Assembly (NCBI GenBank): GCA_012221805.1
Contig: CP015195.1
Location: 819,771-883,770, forward strand
DNA length: 64,000 nucleotides
Direction of reading: 5' to 3'
Origin: Pasteurellaceae bacterium RH1A
GTDB taxonomy: Bacteria > Pseudomonadota > Gammaproteobacteria > Enterobacterales > Pasteurellaceae
The position numbers were made by a program, and so were the translations under genes. The notes under the pieces were generated by a model. It searched no databases and was not told where the DNA came from. It saw nothing but the letters and a program-made list of their open reading frames with translations. Shown here in pieces: positions 25,830-36,244 of this stretch (the first letter of the stretch is position 1; every line of letters starts with the position of its first letter).

Positions 25830-27512
25830 CTAAACAGGCCGATAAGAGCCTAAATCAATTTCTTCATCTGCTAAAGCAGCCAATTCCTCTTGGTGGGAAA
25901 TATAAACCACACTCGCCTGCGGTAATTCCTCTTTCAATAACTGCATTAAAGCAAGGGCTGAATCCTTATCTAAATTAGACGTTACCTCATCTAAATAAAT
26001 AACTTCAGGTTTATTTAAGAGAATACGGGCAAAGGCAATCCGTTGTTGTTCGCCTCCAGAAAAAATATGTTGCCAATTATGGACTTCATCTAAGCGATTT
26101 ACCCATTGGTTTAATTTTACTTTTTCCAAGCAGGCATTTAATTCCGCCTCGCTATATGTATTACAATTAGGATAACTTAATAGCTCAGCCAGGCTCCCAT
26201 CATTTAAATAAGGACGTTGAGGAATAAGCAGGCCTTGTTTTTTAGGCAAGCGGTAGGAACCTTGATAAAAATCCCAGATGCCACTTAAAACCCGTAAAAA
26301 AGTTGATTTGCCTAAACCACTTTGGCCCTTTAAACGCACCCATTTATTTGGTGCAAGGCTAAGGGAAATATCTGCCAATAGTCGCTTATTTTCTGGCGTA
26401 AAAACAGTGAGCTTTTGTGTATCTACTATATTTTCCGTCAGTTCAACTTCGGCCTTTAATTCTTTCTCAAGGGCTTCCATTTCAGCCTTCAATTGACTTA
26501 AACGGGAAATAGCCGCCGACCATTTAGGCAAAATAGAATAGGCAAAAATAAACCAGCTAAAGGTATTCAGCACCACCCCAAAGGCACTGCGAATCTGCAT
26601 TAGGCCACCAAAGGTAGCAATTTTGGCAATGAGAAGCGGAATGGAAAAGAGCACCGGCAAAATGAGCGAGAAACGATCATACCAAACCGTAAAGAAGCCC
26701 AGGTTACGTTCCCGGTTCATCAAAAGTCGCCAGTTGCCGACAATCTGCTTAAATTCATTGGCCAGGCTGGCCTTTTCGGTTTCCTGGCCCTTGTAGAGGG
26801 CGATTTGCTCTGCATTATCCTGCTTGTGAATCAGGCTGGTACGGAAGTTGGCCTCAAAGACCTGTTGCCTATAGTTTAAGTGATGGAGCTTATTCCCGAT
26901 TAGGTGGGTAATAATTGTTCCAAAGATAGAATAAATCAGGGCCACCCAAACCAAATATCCCTTAACCACAAAGGTATGGCCGAAAAAGGTAAATTCTGGC
27001 TGCCCTGATAAATTCCACAAGATCATGAGGAAGGAATAGAGCTGAATTAAGTTAAAGATTAAGGAAATGGTTAATTCAATGCTGTATTCCACAAATAAGC
27101 GAATATCCTCTGCAATCCGCTGATCGGGGTTGTCCATTTGCTTACGCTGGGCCAGCTTATAGAAAATATTATTGGCCAGCCATTGGCCAATAAATTGTTC
27201 GGTCATGGATTCCCGCCAGCGGATAATCAATAACTTGCGTAACCAGGTGCGATAGACGTTAATCACCACAAAAATGGCAATATAAATAAAATATTCGGTT
27301 AAGAGGGAATAGATTAAATTGATGTCAATATCGCCAATTTTGGCCAAGGCATCGTAAAAACCCTTCTGCCATTCGTTAATTCTGACATTGATATAGGCAA
27401 TGCCCGAGCCAATGCCAATCACGACAGCAAAAATAAGCCAGGACAGCCAGTTGGCCTTATTGCCCCAAAAGGGCTTAATCAGTGAATAAAGTCGTTTAAG
27501 AAATTGTTTCAT
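25830..27512 (-). CDS. ABC transporter, fused membrane and ATPase domains (SbmA/YddA family)
   Basis: A 560-residue inner-membrane half-transporter. Residues 1-330 hold about six membrane segments of the SbmA/BacA-like fold (FWGNKANWLSWLIFAVVIG, VYRTWLRKLLIIRWRESMTE). Residues 370-560 are the ATPase: Walker A GQSGLGKST, signature FSGGEQQRIAFAR, Walker B VIYLDEVTS. It begins 8 bases after the M16 protease gene. The same order (TonB receptor, M16 protease, this ABC protein) is E. coli yddB-pqqL-yddA in another permutation, so it probably handles the peptide or nutrient released by the protease. Confidence 0.85.
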   Translation of the reverse strand: MKQFLKRLYSLIKPFWGNKANWLSWLIFAVVIGIGSGIAYINVRINEWQKGFYDALAKIGDIDINLIYSLLTEYFIYIAIFVVINVYRTWLRKLLIIRWRESMTEQFIGQWLANNIFYKLAQRKQMDNPDQRIAEDIRLFVEYSIELTISLIFNLIQLYSFLMILWNLSGQPEFTFFGHTFVVKGYLVWVALIYSIFGTIITHLIGNKLHHLNYRQQVFEANFRTSLIHKQDNAEQIALYKGQETEKASLANEFKQIVGNWRLLMNRERNLGFFTVWYDRFSLILPVLFSIPLLIAKIATFGGLMQIRSAFGVVLNTFSWFIFAYSILPKWSAAISRLSQLKAEMEALEKELKAEVELTENIVDTQKLTVFTPENKRLLADISLSLAPNKWVRLKGQSGLGKSTFLRVLSGIWDFYQGSYRLPKKQGLLIPQRPYLNDGSLAELLSYPNCNTYSEAELNACLEKVKLNQWVNRLDEVHNWQHIFSGGEQQRIAFARILLNKPEVIYLDEVTSNLDKDSALALMQLLKEELPQASVVYISHQEELAALADEEIDLGSYRPV

Positions 27513-27520
27513 GATTTTTC

Positions 27521-30259
27521 CTATTTCTTTTGCCCCACCACAAAGACCTTCTGATTTTCCGCATTGAAGATCTTGGCTGCCATGGCCCTGGCATTTTCCA
27601 GGGTGATATTATCGGTCAAGCCCTGCATATCCGTCAGGTAACGGGGATCGCCATATTGGTTTTCGCTAAGAATCAAGCGATTAAACCAGGTATCAACCGA
27701 CTTCAGTCTCTCCCCTTCCGCCCGCTTAAAGCTGGCCTGGGCGGATTTAATATCGGCCTCGGTGATCTGGTTAGGCAGATCCCTTAAGACCGCCTTGGCC
27801 TGGGCAATCAGTTTCTCTGTATTGGCTGGATTGGCGGTAAATTTTAGCTCACTTTCCACCCGATTAGTGTCTGGATTAAGGGTGCTTTCCAGTCTCAGGC
27901 TGTACACACCTAAGGACTGATCCCGCAGGCTTAACTTGAGCTTGTCGGCCGCAATCTGGCGGAGGATGGCCACCATGGCTGCATCCTTGCCCTGCCACGC
28001 ATGCTCACTAAAGAGCCACAAACGCACATCATCTTTGGGTTCAGGATGGCGATCAAAACGGGCCTGGCCTAGGCCCTTGACTGGTAAATTTTGCTCAAAC
28101 TCAACCCGCTTGTCATTGCGTGGAATAGGGGCCAGGTACTGGCTCACCAGTGCTTTTAGGCTGGCCTCATCTTGGTTGCTGGCAATAAAATAGGTGGTTG
28201 GAAGGGTCGTCATCTGCTGCCAAATTTGGTTGAGATCCTGATCCAAAATTGGCCCTAAACTGGCCTTGGTCGGCAGGCTATCATCTGCCTCCTTGCCAAA
28301 ACGCAGTTTGGCGACCATCTGCATTTGCAGGTTGTCATCATTCTTTTCATTTTGCAGATCAATGCTACGGCCCATGGCCTCTTTGGCCTCATCTAAACCA
28401 TCCTTGACAGTCGTTTCCAACTGATAGGCATAATAGAGACGGAAGAGATCGGCAAGCTTGTCGCTCTCCACTGTGCCCTTAAAGAGGAGCTTATTGGCCT
28501 TCTGATCTAGGGATAAATTGACCTTATTGATCTTTTTCCATTGGTTTAACTGCTCAATTTCCCAATCCAGTGGGGCATTTTGGGCAATCATCTGGGTGGC
28601 CAGCTGGCTCTGCCACTTGCCTAGGCCCTGCAACATAAAGCCTGCCTGGCTCTGGGCCTGGAAGTAGGTTTTGTCTTCAGCAAGCGGAGTTTTGAGCCAA
28701 ACCACCTTATCACCGTTAGAAAGTGTCCAATGCTGCACATTTTGCTCTGGAAAGACTTGGGTGGAGACAATTTTGCCCTGGCCTTTCACATTCTCCAAGG
28801 CCATCGGCACAATCTCTTTTTCAGCCTGTGGGGCAGCAATCTAGGCTTGAGCCGTTTCTGCTAGCAGTTTTTCTACTGTAGCCAGGCTGATGTCTAACTG
28901 GGTATCTCTCGGTGGTTGGTACTGCACCAGCCGATCCAGCTGGCTAAACCAATGATTCAGGCGGGCGTTAATTTCCTCAACCCTAATGTTGGCTAAGAGC
29001 GGTTCGGTTGTTTTGCCTAATTCTTGTTGGCTCTTATAGGGCTTGTCCAGCAAGACAGTATTGACCATGGCCTGCATCCAGCCAGAAAAATCCCGATCTT
29101 CTGTCCGCTTCTTGGCGGCTTCAATCTGTTCTTGAATTGGGACCTTTTGCTTGTCTAGCTCCTTTTGTGTAATGGGGAAGCGTTTGACTCGCTCAATTTC
29201 GGTCAAGACCTGCTTAAGACCTAGCTCATGCTCAGTTGAACTGACACTAGCATAGATGGCCAGAGCCACGGTATTTTTGCCGATGTCAGACTTACGCACC
29301 CCTACATGGCTCACGCCCTTGGGTAACAACTCTTTTTGATTGCGTAAGCGTTGGTTGAGGGCAGCCAGAGCCAGCCTGTCCACCAGGCGTTCATATCTGC
29401 CCTGCTCGGTTTGCTCCCGCTGACGGCTTTCATCAAAGCGGAAAATATAGGCAATTTGGCTCACGCCACTGCGTGGATCCTGAATTTTGCGGATTTTCAG
29501 ATTTTGATTTAAGGCAGGTTCATAATAATCCCGCTTAGGCAGTGCCTTGGCTTGTGCCTTGCCAAAATAATCGGCAATTAGCTGCTTGGTCTGCTCTGGT
29601 TCAATATCGCCCACCACCAAAAGCTGCATATTATTGGGCACATACCAATTCTGGTAATAGGCCTGCAATTCGGTGGCAGGCATAAGGTTAATGCTGTCCA
29701 TAGTGCCAATCACCGGATTGCGGGCATAGCGGGAATCGGCTCGCAGACTCTCAATCCGCAGGCGGTTCATGGTGTTCCCCACCCCCTGGCCCTGCCGCCA
29801 TTCTTCCAGAATAATCTTGCGTTCCTTGTCTAGGTCGGCCTGGGTCAGCTTGGCATGAAAGAGCATTTGCGACAGGGCCTCAAAGGCCTGATCCAGTTTG
29901 GCGGTTTGCGGCGGAGTCATCATATAGGTGGTATGCTCGGCCGTGGTGACAGCATTATAGTTCCTACCCCTCCCCCATTTTTGGGCGTGGAGATGCTCCA
30001 TCACGCTGGCATATTTGTCAGTCGCTCGAAAGACCAGGTGCTCGACCATGTGGGCCACGCCGGCTTGGCTGTCTGTTTCGTCCACCGCCCCAGCATCCAC
30101 CTTCATCCGCAGCTCAACCCGGCCCTTTTCTTTATGAAGAGGGACAAGAGTATAACGCAGGCCATTGGCGAGTTCGCCCTGAATAGGCTGGCTCACTTCC
30201 GCCCAGCTTGAGCCAGCAAAGGCGAGGATAGAAAGGGAAAAAATAAATCGTTTTATCAT
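27521..30259 (-). pseudogene. pqqL: periplasmic M16 zinc protease (PqqL-like), split by in-phase TAG
   Basis: Two frames in the same phase, 28841-30259 (472 residues) and 27521-28810 (429 residues), are separated only by TAG at 28841-28843 and 30 readable bases (IAAPQAEKEIVP). Together they make a 911-residue M16 protease. Residues 1-20 are a signal peptide (MIKRFIFSLSILAFAGSSWA). The zinc motif is intact as HMVEHLVF (HxxEH) with a downstream Glu in DKERKIILEEWRQG. PqqL and its relative FusC degrade proteins imported through a partner TonB receptor. The N-terminal piece alone keeps the active site but lacks the second clam-shell half. Confidence 0.88.
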
Positions 30260-30285
30260 GAAATTTGCTTGTCCGTAAAAATAGC

Positions 30286-30334
30286 AACAAGCGGTAGGAT
30301 TTTTGCAAAAATTTGCAAATTTCTTACCGCTTGG
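30286..30334. terminator. hairpin of inverted uptake sequences inside the operon
   Basis: CAAGCGGTA (30288) pairs with TACCGCTTG (ending 30333), with two TTTGCAAA-like blocks in the loop. It lies between the receptor and protease genes and may reduce expression of the last two genes. Confidence 0.6.
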
Positions 30335-30348
30335 AAAAGGGTTGAGGC

Positions 30349-32855
30349 TTACCAGTTGTAGCTTGCACCTAGCCAGAAGTTACGGCCTAAGGTATATTCA
30401 CGTCTTACCGTGCTACCAGATCCTTTACGAGTGCTTTTAGCTTTAGCATTAAGAACATTATTAACATCTAACGTTAATTCTAAATACTGGCTTTTGAAAG
30501 TTGGTTGCTTATAGGTAAAACGCCAATCTAAGGTTAATAACTTGGCCTTCTCATAGTCACGATAGACACGGGCTTTTTTCTTATAATCACCACAAATGGC
30601 TGCATAACTAGCGTAAGAACAGTCTACTGTTGAATCGTCAGTGGCAATAAATCGTGTTTTACCTGTATATTTAATAATATGATCCCATTGCAAACGCAGT
30701 GCTGGGAATTCTGTATTAATATTTAAAAAGGCAGTATATTTATTATTGAAATCATTTGGGGAAGATTCCAAATATCCAATAATTGGTCACGATAAATTGC
30801 TTTTGATATATCATCTTCAGGGTCATCATTATAGGATGAATAGTTGGTTTTATTTTTAGCATAAGCTAAACCTAATTTCCAATTAAGATTCATAAAACCA
30901 AGTTTATACTCGTTCAAATTAGACACATCTAGAGTCACAGTGTTGGCTTTTGTCCAACCTCCATTTGTCATAATCCGTTCAATGCCTTGACCTTTTTCGC
31001 GTGTAAATTGATCCTTACCATGGCGATGAACCCATTTAACTGTCCATTGAGTCCCCAGTAACTTCTGTGAAAGGCCTAAAACAGATTCATCATTATAAGG
31101 GGTTTTAAGATCACTTTTTACTGAGAAATTATTACCTAAGGTTGATTCTCTATCTAGATACCAGTCAGCTGTTGTGCTGCGTTTATAAATATAATTTCCA
31201 CCAATATTCGCTCTTAAAGCATAGGCCAACATGGAATTGGAATAATAACGACTTAGGCCACCAAATAGACGAGTATTTTGATTACCAAAAACATCATATG
31301 AAGCAGAAAATCTTGGTGAGAAATTCAGATTCTTTAAATATGCACTATAGTCTAAACGACCACCAAGGTTAATATCTAGATTTTTCCAGCTAATATTATC
31401 TTCAATATAAGCAGAATAGGAATCATCTTTTACCTTAACTTGGCGTTGTGGATAAAGCCGTGCCTCATAAGCATATTGCTGGCCATCAATACATTCATTT
31501 GCACCATTACAAGTCAGACTTGAAGAACCAGGTGTGTAAAGATATTGGTATACATTTTGGTAGCGTTTATATCTGGCTTGTGCAAGATTGGCATCCCAGC
31601 CAAAAATAATTTTATGCTCGCTTTGTCCCCAATCAAAATGAAGACCACTAAAATTTTGTTTAAGGGTATAGGTAGCTTTTTCAGTCTTATATTTACCAAA
31701 ACCACCACGGAGTGCAAAGCTATTATTTGTATTGAACCATTCTAATAGCTCTGAAGCCTCATAACGACGGTAGCTATCTTCTTCATGCTCAACCGTATCG
31801 CCTGTGCGTTTATAGCTAAATGCAGTAGTCATTTTTAGGAGATCAAACTGTTTTTCCCATTCTAGTAGGCCGCTGACTCCGCCGCCTGTGCTGTCCATCT
31901 GGCCTTTATAGAAATTATTTTTAACAACACGTGACTGGTGTGGCGAATAAATAACCGTTCCTTTAAAGGTATTACCATGATCGCCAAAATAGATCCCTTT
32001 TAAAAGGAAGATTTCATTGCTTCGATCATTTAGGCGAGTGACGGTTTTGGTTGGATCAGCACGATAACGAAGACCTGAGTGATTGCTTAATAGATCAGAT
32101 GTTTCTTTAGAATAAGAGAAAAGAATACCAAAGCGATCACTTAATGGCTGATTTAATACCACATCATAATATTCTTTTTTAAATTGTGGCTGGGCACTAT
32201 AAGAAGTTGCGGCTTCAAAGGAGGCGCGATCTTCATCATTGATATTATATTTTGCCCAGGCACTGCGGGTTGTACGATAAGAAATAGAACCACTGGCTTT
32301 TTCTAAATCGGGATCTTTTAATTCTGCATTGATGACCCCGCCCATAAAGTTACCGTATTTGGCAGAAATATTACTGTCAAACACCTCAACATTTTTGAGC
32401 AATTTGGTATTAATCCATAAGGATTGTGTCCCTCCAGCAGGTAAATCATAAGCATTGGTTCCTGCAATGAGTTCGCCTGCACCTGCACGAGCTAAGTCAC
32501 CTGGGTTGAGGTTATCATTATTTGAAATTCCATCGATCATAAAGTTATTTTCATAAAACTTTTGACCATGAAAAGACACTTCATCAGGTCGAATTTCCCC
32601 AGCAGTACTGGCAGAATTGACTGTGTTTGAGAAATTCACATTTGGATTCAGTTTAAGTAATTCTGTGATTTTGCCATTGGTACTTGGCAAGCGTTTGATT
32701 TGGTCTGCTGAAATTTTTTGTGTGCCAACCTGTTGGCTAAAAGCAGTTTCTTTAACGATAACTTCATCTAATACTAGGTTTTCATTTTCTTCTGCAACGG
32801 AATAGCCTGCAATAAGCAAAACATTGCAAAAAATAGCAATCTGTGTCTTTTTCAT
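30349..32855 (-). pseudogene. TonB-dependent receptor (YddB/FusA-like position), frameshifted near its 3' end
   Basis: The first frame (32855 to 30723) encodes a signal peptide, a TonB box (LVLDEVIVKE), a plug (KISADQIKRLPSTNGKITEL, NFMIDGISNNDNLNPGDLAR) and most of a barrel. It then runs off into NLPQMISIINILPF. A second frame from about 30771 continues YLESSPNDFNNKYTAFLNIN and supplies the last strands, ending FWLGASYNW with the terminal aromatic expected of a barrel. One missing base between 30772 and 30788 explains this; with it restored the receptor is 835 residues. It sits between the Slam lipoproteins and the M16 protease. Confidence 0.85.
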
Positions 32856-32888
32856 ATGATTTCCTTGATGGCGCCTGAAATTAGGAAG

Positions 32889-32909
32889 AGGGGATGATCT
32901 TCATCCCCC
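32889..32909. terminator. intra-operon hairpin before the receptor gene
   Basis: GGGGATGA pairs with TCATCCCC around three bases, between the first lipoprotein gene and the receptor gene. No T run follows on the minus strand, so attenuation or mRNA processing is likelier than full termination. Confidence 0.45.
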
Positions 32910-32917
32910 TAAAATAT

Positions 32918-33736
32918 TTATTGTTTTGTTCCGCTAAATGCACCTTGTCCAGAAGCACCATCAGCTTTTTCTGTCGTAGTAAATGTACCCACCACTTCTT
33001 CTGCATTTGCCCCTGCAAATTGACCTTGGTAAGTGCCTGCTTCAGTACCAAAGAAAGTAGTATTAAATGTAGCCGAACCATTAAATGTAACTGCATTATT
33101 TTCCGCAGCAATAGTACCTTCGTTAAAGGTTACAACAGCCTGGCCTTCAGGATACTTATTACTTGGAGCAGTCACAACCTTACCTGCCACAGCATTATCT
33201 TTAACTGTTAAGGTAAAGTTATCTTGTAAACGTAAAGTTGTCACCGCGGCTAAGTTTTTAGCCGTATACGTTGCCTGCCCTTTATAGGTTGCATCCACTA
33301 CCATCGCTTTATCTGTCGTTGGCGTTGTTACAATAGCAACATAACTGTTTGCTGGGTTAGCTTTGTTTGCTGCATCATAGGCCTCACGAATTACCGCGTA
33401 GCTTGAGTAGCTTTTTTTATGTGAGGCCATAATGGTTCCTTGAGCAACCGTGGAACCACTAAAAGTAGAGGCTTTTGCCTCTGAAATATCCGCTTGATCT
33501 TTAACAGTATTCAATAACTCTGCATATTTTTCACTATTCGTCACATAGTTATAGCCAAGCGTGCCATCTGTTGCTGTGGTGCTTGAAGCCAGTACTTTTA
33601 CTATTTGAGGTACTGGTGTTGCAGGTGTTGGCTCTACAGCGGGTGCAGCATTATTCGATGAACCACCAGAAGAAGAGCAAGCCCCCAAACCCAATGAGAT
33701 CATAATAGCCAATAGAACAGAAACATTTTTTTTCAT
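32918..33736 (-). CDS. Slam-dependent surface lipoprotein, TbpB-like barrel (paralogue 1)
   Basis: A 272-residue lipoprotein. The lipobox is LGAC at residues 17-20, followed by a Ser/Gly/Asn linker and Pro/Thr spacer. The body has the SYSSYAVIREAYDAANKANP segment and a beta-barrel C-terminus with GQFAGANAEEVVGTF and a final QGAFSGTK. The AEEVVGTF pattern and terminal GAFSGTK are typical of the C-terminal barrel that Slam recognises in TbpB, HpuA and hemophilin-like proteins. It should be displayed on the outer surface. It is clearly related to the next gene and lies just before the TonB receptor gene, so it is probably that receptor's co-receptor. Confidence 0.82.
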   Translation of the reverse strand: MKKNVSVLLAIMISLGLGACSSSGGSSNNAAPAVEPTPATPVPQIVKVLASSTTATDGTLGYNYVTNSEKYAELLNTVKDQADISEAKASTFSGSTVAQGTIMASHKKSYSSYAVIREAYDAANKANPANSYVAIVTTPTTDKAMVVDATYKGQATYTAKNLAAVTTLRLQDNFTLTVKDNAVAGKVVTAPSNKYPEGQAVVTFNEGTIAAENNAVTFNGSATFNTTFFGTEAGTYQGQFAGANAEEVVGTFTTTEKADGASGQGAFSGTKQ

Positions 33737-33769
33737 AAAGAAGCCCTTAATAAGGTTGATAAATAAAAG

Positions 33770-33792
33770 CCATCACAATTAAATTGTGATGA
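33770..33792. terminator. intra-operon hairpin between the two lipoprotein genes
   Basis: CATCACAAT pairs with ATTGTGATG around a short loop. On the minus strand it is followed by CTTTTATTT, so partial termination is plausible. Confidence 0.5.
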
Positions 33793-33801
33793 GCCAAGAA
33801 A

Positions 33802-34692
33802 TTATTTAGTTGCAGAAAATGCACCTTGAACAGAGGTTGCTGAAACACTCGGATCCGTTTCAAAGGTTCCGACCACTTCTTCAGCATTCGTGCCTGCAAA
33901 TGCACCTTTATACGTGCCTGCGACCGTTCCCATATTATCTTCTGCTGACGTATTAAAATAACGATTTAAGAAATTAGCTGTTCCTGAGAAGGTAGCTCCT
34001 GTATCAGAAACAGTAATATCAGCAGTATTAAAGGTAATAGCGTCATAGGTTACGACATTGGTGTTCCCTTGTGTTCTTGTCGCCACGCCACTAACTTGAC
34101 CATTTTTAACAGTCATGGTCAAGCTATCATAGGTATTGATAGCAGGGCCGTTACCCCTAGTCCAAGACACCTGCCCCTTGTAGGTCGCATCTAAAATAGC
34201 TGCATTATTTGTGGTTGGCGTATCCACATAATAGGCAAAAGCATTGGTTGGAATGCCCTGATCTGCCAGTCCATGGGTTTCACGAATGGCTGCATAACCT
34301 GAATAGCTGTTGTTTTTACCACCAATTACTGTACCAACTTCAACCGTACCTGCCCGACATCTACTGGTTCCAGCATTACTACAAATTGCTGGTAGGGCTT
34401 CAGCTGCTTTAGCCTTAGATACGAACTCATTATATTGAATCGCATCTGTTAAATATTTATAGCTGGCAGAATCTACTTTATCGGCAAAGTAGCTTGTTAC
34501 TTGTGCTGTTTTATTAAAGATCTCAGGCTCAGGATCTGGGGTTGGCGTCGGGGTTGGCGTCGGAGTAAGGTCAGTACTCATACTTCCACCTGATGGCGGT
34601 GCAACAGGGTTATTATCGCTGCTGCCATTAGAGGAACAAGCAGACAATCCCATAGAAAAAAGAATGGCGATTGCAAGAGGCATTTTTTTCAT
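33802..34692 (-). CDS. Slam-dependent surface lipoprotein, TbpB-like barrel (paralogue 2)
   Basis: A 296-residue lipoprotein with lipobox LSAC near residue 19 and a rigid Thr-Pro spacer (PTPTPTPTPDPEPE, residues of about 44-57). The body is parallel to paralogue 1: SYSGYAAIRETHGLADQGIP, AAILDATYKGQVSW, GAFAGTNAEEVVGTF and a terminal QGAFSATK. It has an extra Cys pair (AICSNAGTSRCRAG), perhaps a disulfide. It starts 10 bases after the Slam gene ends, so it is the most closely coupled cargo. The two lipoproteins have diverged enough to suggest different ligands or antigenic variants. Confidence 0.82.
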   Translation of the reverse strand: MKKMPLAIAILFSMGLSACSSNGSSDNNPVAPPSGGSMSTDLTPTPTPTPTPDPEPEIFNKTAQVTSYFADKVDSASYKYLTDAIQYNEFVSKAKAAEALPAICSNAGTSRCRAGTVEVGTVIGGKNNSYSGYAAIRETHGLADQGIPTNAFAYYVDTPTTNNAAILDATYKGQVSWTRGNGPAINTYDSLTMTVKNGQVSGVATRTQGNTNVVTYDAITFNTADITVSDTGATFSGTANFLNRYFNTSAEDNMGTVAGTYKGAFAGTNAEEVVGTFETDPSVSATSVQGAFSATK

Positions 34693-34702
34693 AAAGAGTC
34701 CT

Positions 34703-36161
34703 TTAAGAGAGATTAAAACGATTTTTCAAAAATAAGTTAAAACTTTTATCCGTGTAGGAATAAAGCGTGTCGAAATTGCTTTGCTGTTGCTTCCACATAA
34801 ACCCAAGTTTCGGTGTAATGCCCCAATAATGCCAATCTCTTTTCCACAAGCTTAAATTTGCGGAATAAATTTTATCTTCCCGTTTTTTATCAAAACGAAA
34901 AACATTACCCAAGACAAGATTGTCTTGGTAGTTACGTTTAGACAGGGAAAGGTTCAAGCGAGAAGAAATCCCCCAGCCCCATTCCTGGCCCCAGCCCAAA
35001 CGCAGAGTTTTGAGCACATAGCCATACTGCTTGACCTGTGCCTGTTCTCGGCTCACGTCACCGCCGACATACCAAAACTGTCTTGCGTTTGGCTGCCAAA
35101 GGAGGGTGGCCGAGGCTAATTTATGGTTGCCCTTTAGATAAGTGCGCTCGTGGTAATCCTGTTTGGCATATTCGCCTGCCAAAGAAAGTTGCCAGTTGGT
35201 ATTAAGCCAACGATTGTAAGCCAAACGCAGGCCTATTGCCTTTTTGTAGCGGTGATTACCATACCATTGGCGCTCATAAAAGGGCAGGATCTGCCAATTT
35301 TGGCGAGCACTTTTGTAGGCATAGCCCAAATAGGTACGATTACTAATGTCGTCGTAGTCATGATTGGTCCAATAGGTCTTGCCATAAAGCTGATTGGAAA
35401 AATGCAAATAGTGGGCATTGACTAGGTTAAAGTCACGGCTAAGGCCCACTGAATAGCCTACTCCCTTGGCCTTTTGAGGCAACATACTTTCGTTTTTGAC
35501 AAAGGCTGTGTTTTCGATTTTGGGTGCTGAAGACACATTATTGACATTGCTTTCATTGAGGTAACGTAGACCAAAATCGACATTCCAGCCCTCACGTTGC
35601 TCAAGGGCTTGGAGGTATTGGTCGATCACATAGGCAATATCTGGTGGGAGATCGGCTTCAGCACGGGCCTTTTTGAACTGCTCTACTGCTGCCTTATTTT
35701 GTTGTTCTAAGAAAAACACCATGGCCAGCTCAATCCGCACCGTGTTAAGCGAAGGGTTTTGAGCCAAGATCTCACGGAAATAGGCAATGCTTTGGGCATA
35801 ATTTCCCTGGCTCTTGGCCAGTTTTGCCTTGGCAAAGAGAACGAGGATAGGATCTTGCTGGGAAAAGGTTTGATAGATCTTGAGCAGTTGCTCAATGGCC
35901 TTGGGCTGGTTTTTGATAATGGCCTGATCAAGCAAAGCACGGGTTAAAGGCTCATTATTAGCCAATTCTGCTTGAGAATAGCCAAACTCAAGGGCTTCTG
36001 GCTTACCTAATTCAGGTAGAGCTTCTGGCGCCTCAAGCACTTGTGCGCTAACAACTTTCTGCTCAGGTTCTGCTGCGAAAAGATTTTTAGAATAGGTTAT
36101 GCTTGCTAGCAAGGCAAGGCAAGGCAAGGCAAGGCAAGGCAGTTATTTTGGCGCATGACAT
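34703..36161 (-). CDS. Slam (surface lipoprotein assembly modulator, DUF560), phase-variable start
   Basis: The body encodes an outer-membrane exporter: a periplasmic helical TPR-like region (IEQLLKIYQTFSQQDPILVL, YFREILAQNPSLNTVRIELA) and then, from about residue 180, the DUF560 barrel (GWNVDFGLRYLNESNVNN, FWYVGGDVSREQAQVKQYG, ending FLKNRFNLS). Slam moves lipoproteins of the TbpB or hemophilin type to the cell surface. The continuous frame has no ATG: it opens at a TTG (36127) inside the GCCTT repeat tract, with TAA at 36145. ATGs at 36161 and 36156 are both out of frame with six repeats. Seven (or four) repeats would join the first ATG, and eight (or five) the second, giving a signal peptide. 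Confidence 0.85.
36111..36140. repeat. pentanucleotide tract (AAGGC)6, GCCTT on the coding strand
   Basis: Six uninterrupted units lie inside the signal-peptide region of the Slam gene. Unit length is not a multiple of three, so gain or loss of one unit changes the reading frame. This is the normal layout of slipped-strand phase variation in Pasteurellaceae surface genes. Confidence 0.92.
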
Positions 36162-36228
36162 TAAAAGAACCCAAGAAATAAGAACAATTATTGTTTAATT
36201 ATAAATCGGATTTCTTAAAAAGTATGCA

Positions 36229-36244
36229 GCTAAAACGTTTTAGC
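36229..36244. promoter_or_regulatory. 16-bp palindrome with CG centre, candidate LacI/PurR-type operator
   Basis: GCTAAAACGTTTTAGC is perfectly symmetrical with a central ACGT, the style of LacI-family sites. It lies about 70 bases upstream of the first Slam ATG and 26 bases upstream of a TATAAT sequence (minus strand, 36203-36198) that could be the -10 element. Confidence 0.45.

Noticed and set aside
34540..34570. Thr-Pro repeat in lipoprotein paralogue 2 as a second phase-variable tract.
   Set aside because: The DNA repeats have a period that is a multiple of three and are imperfect, so length changes would alter stalk length but not the frame.
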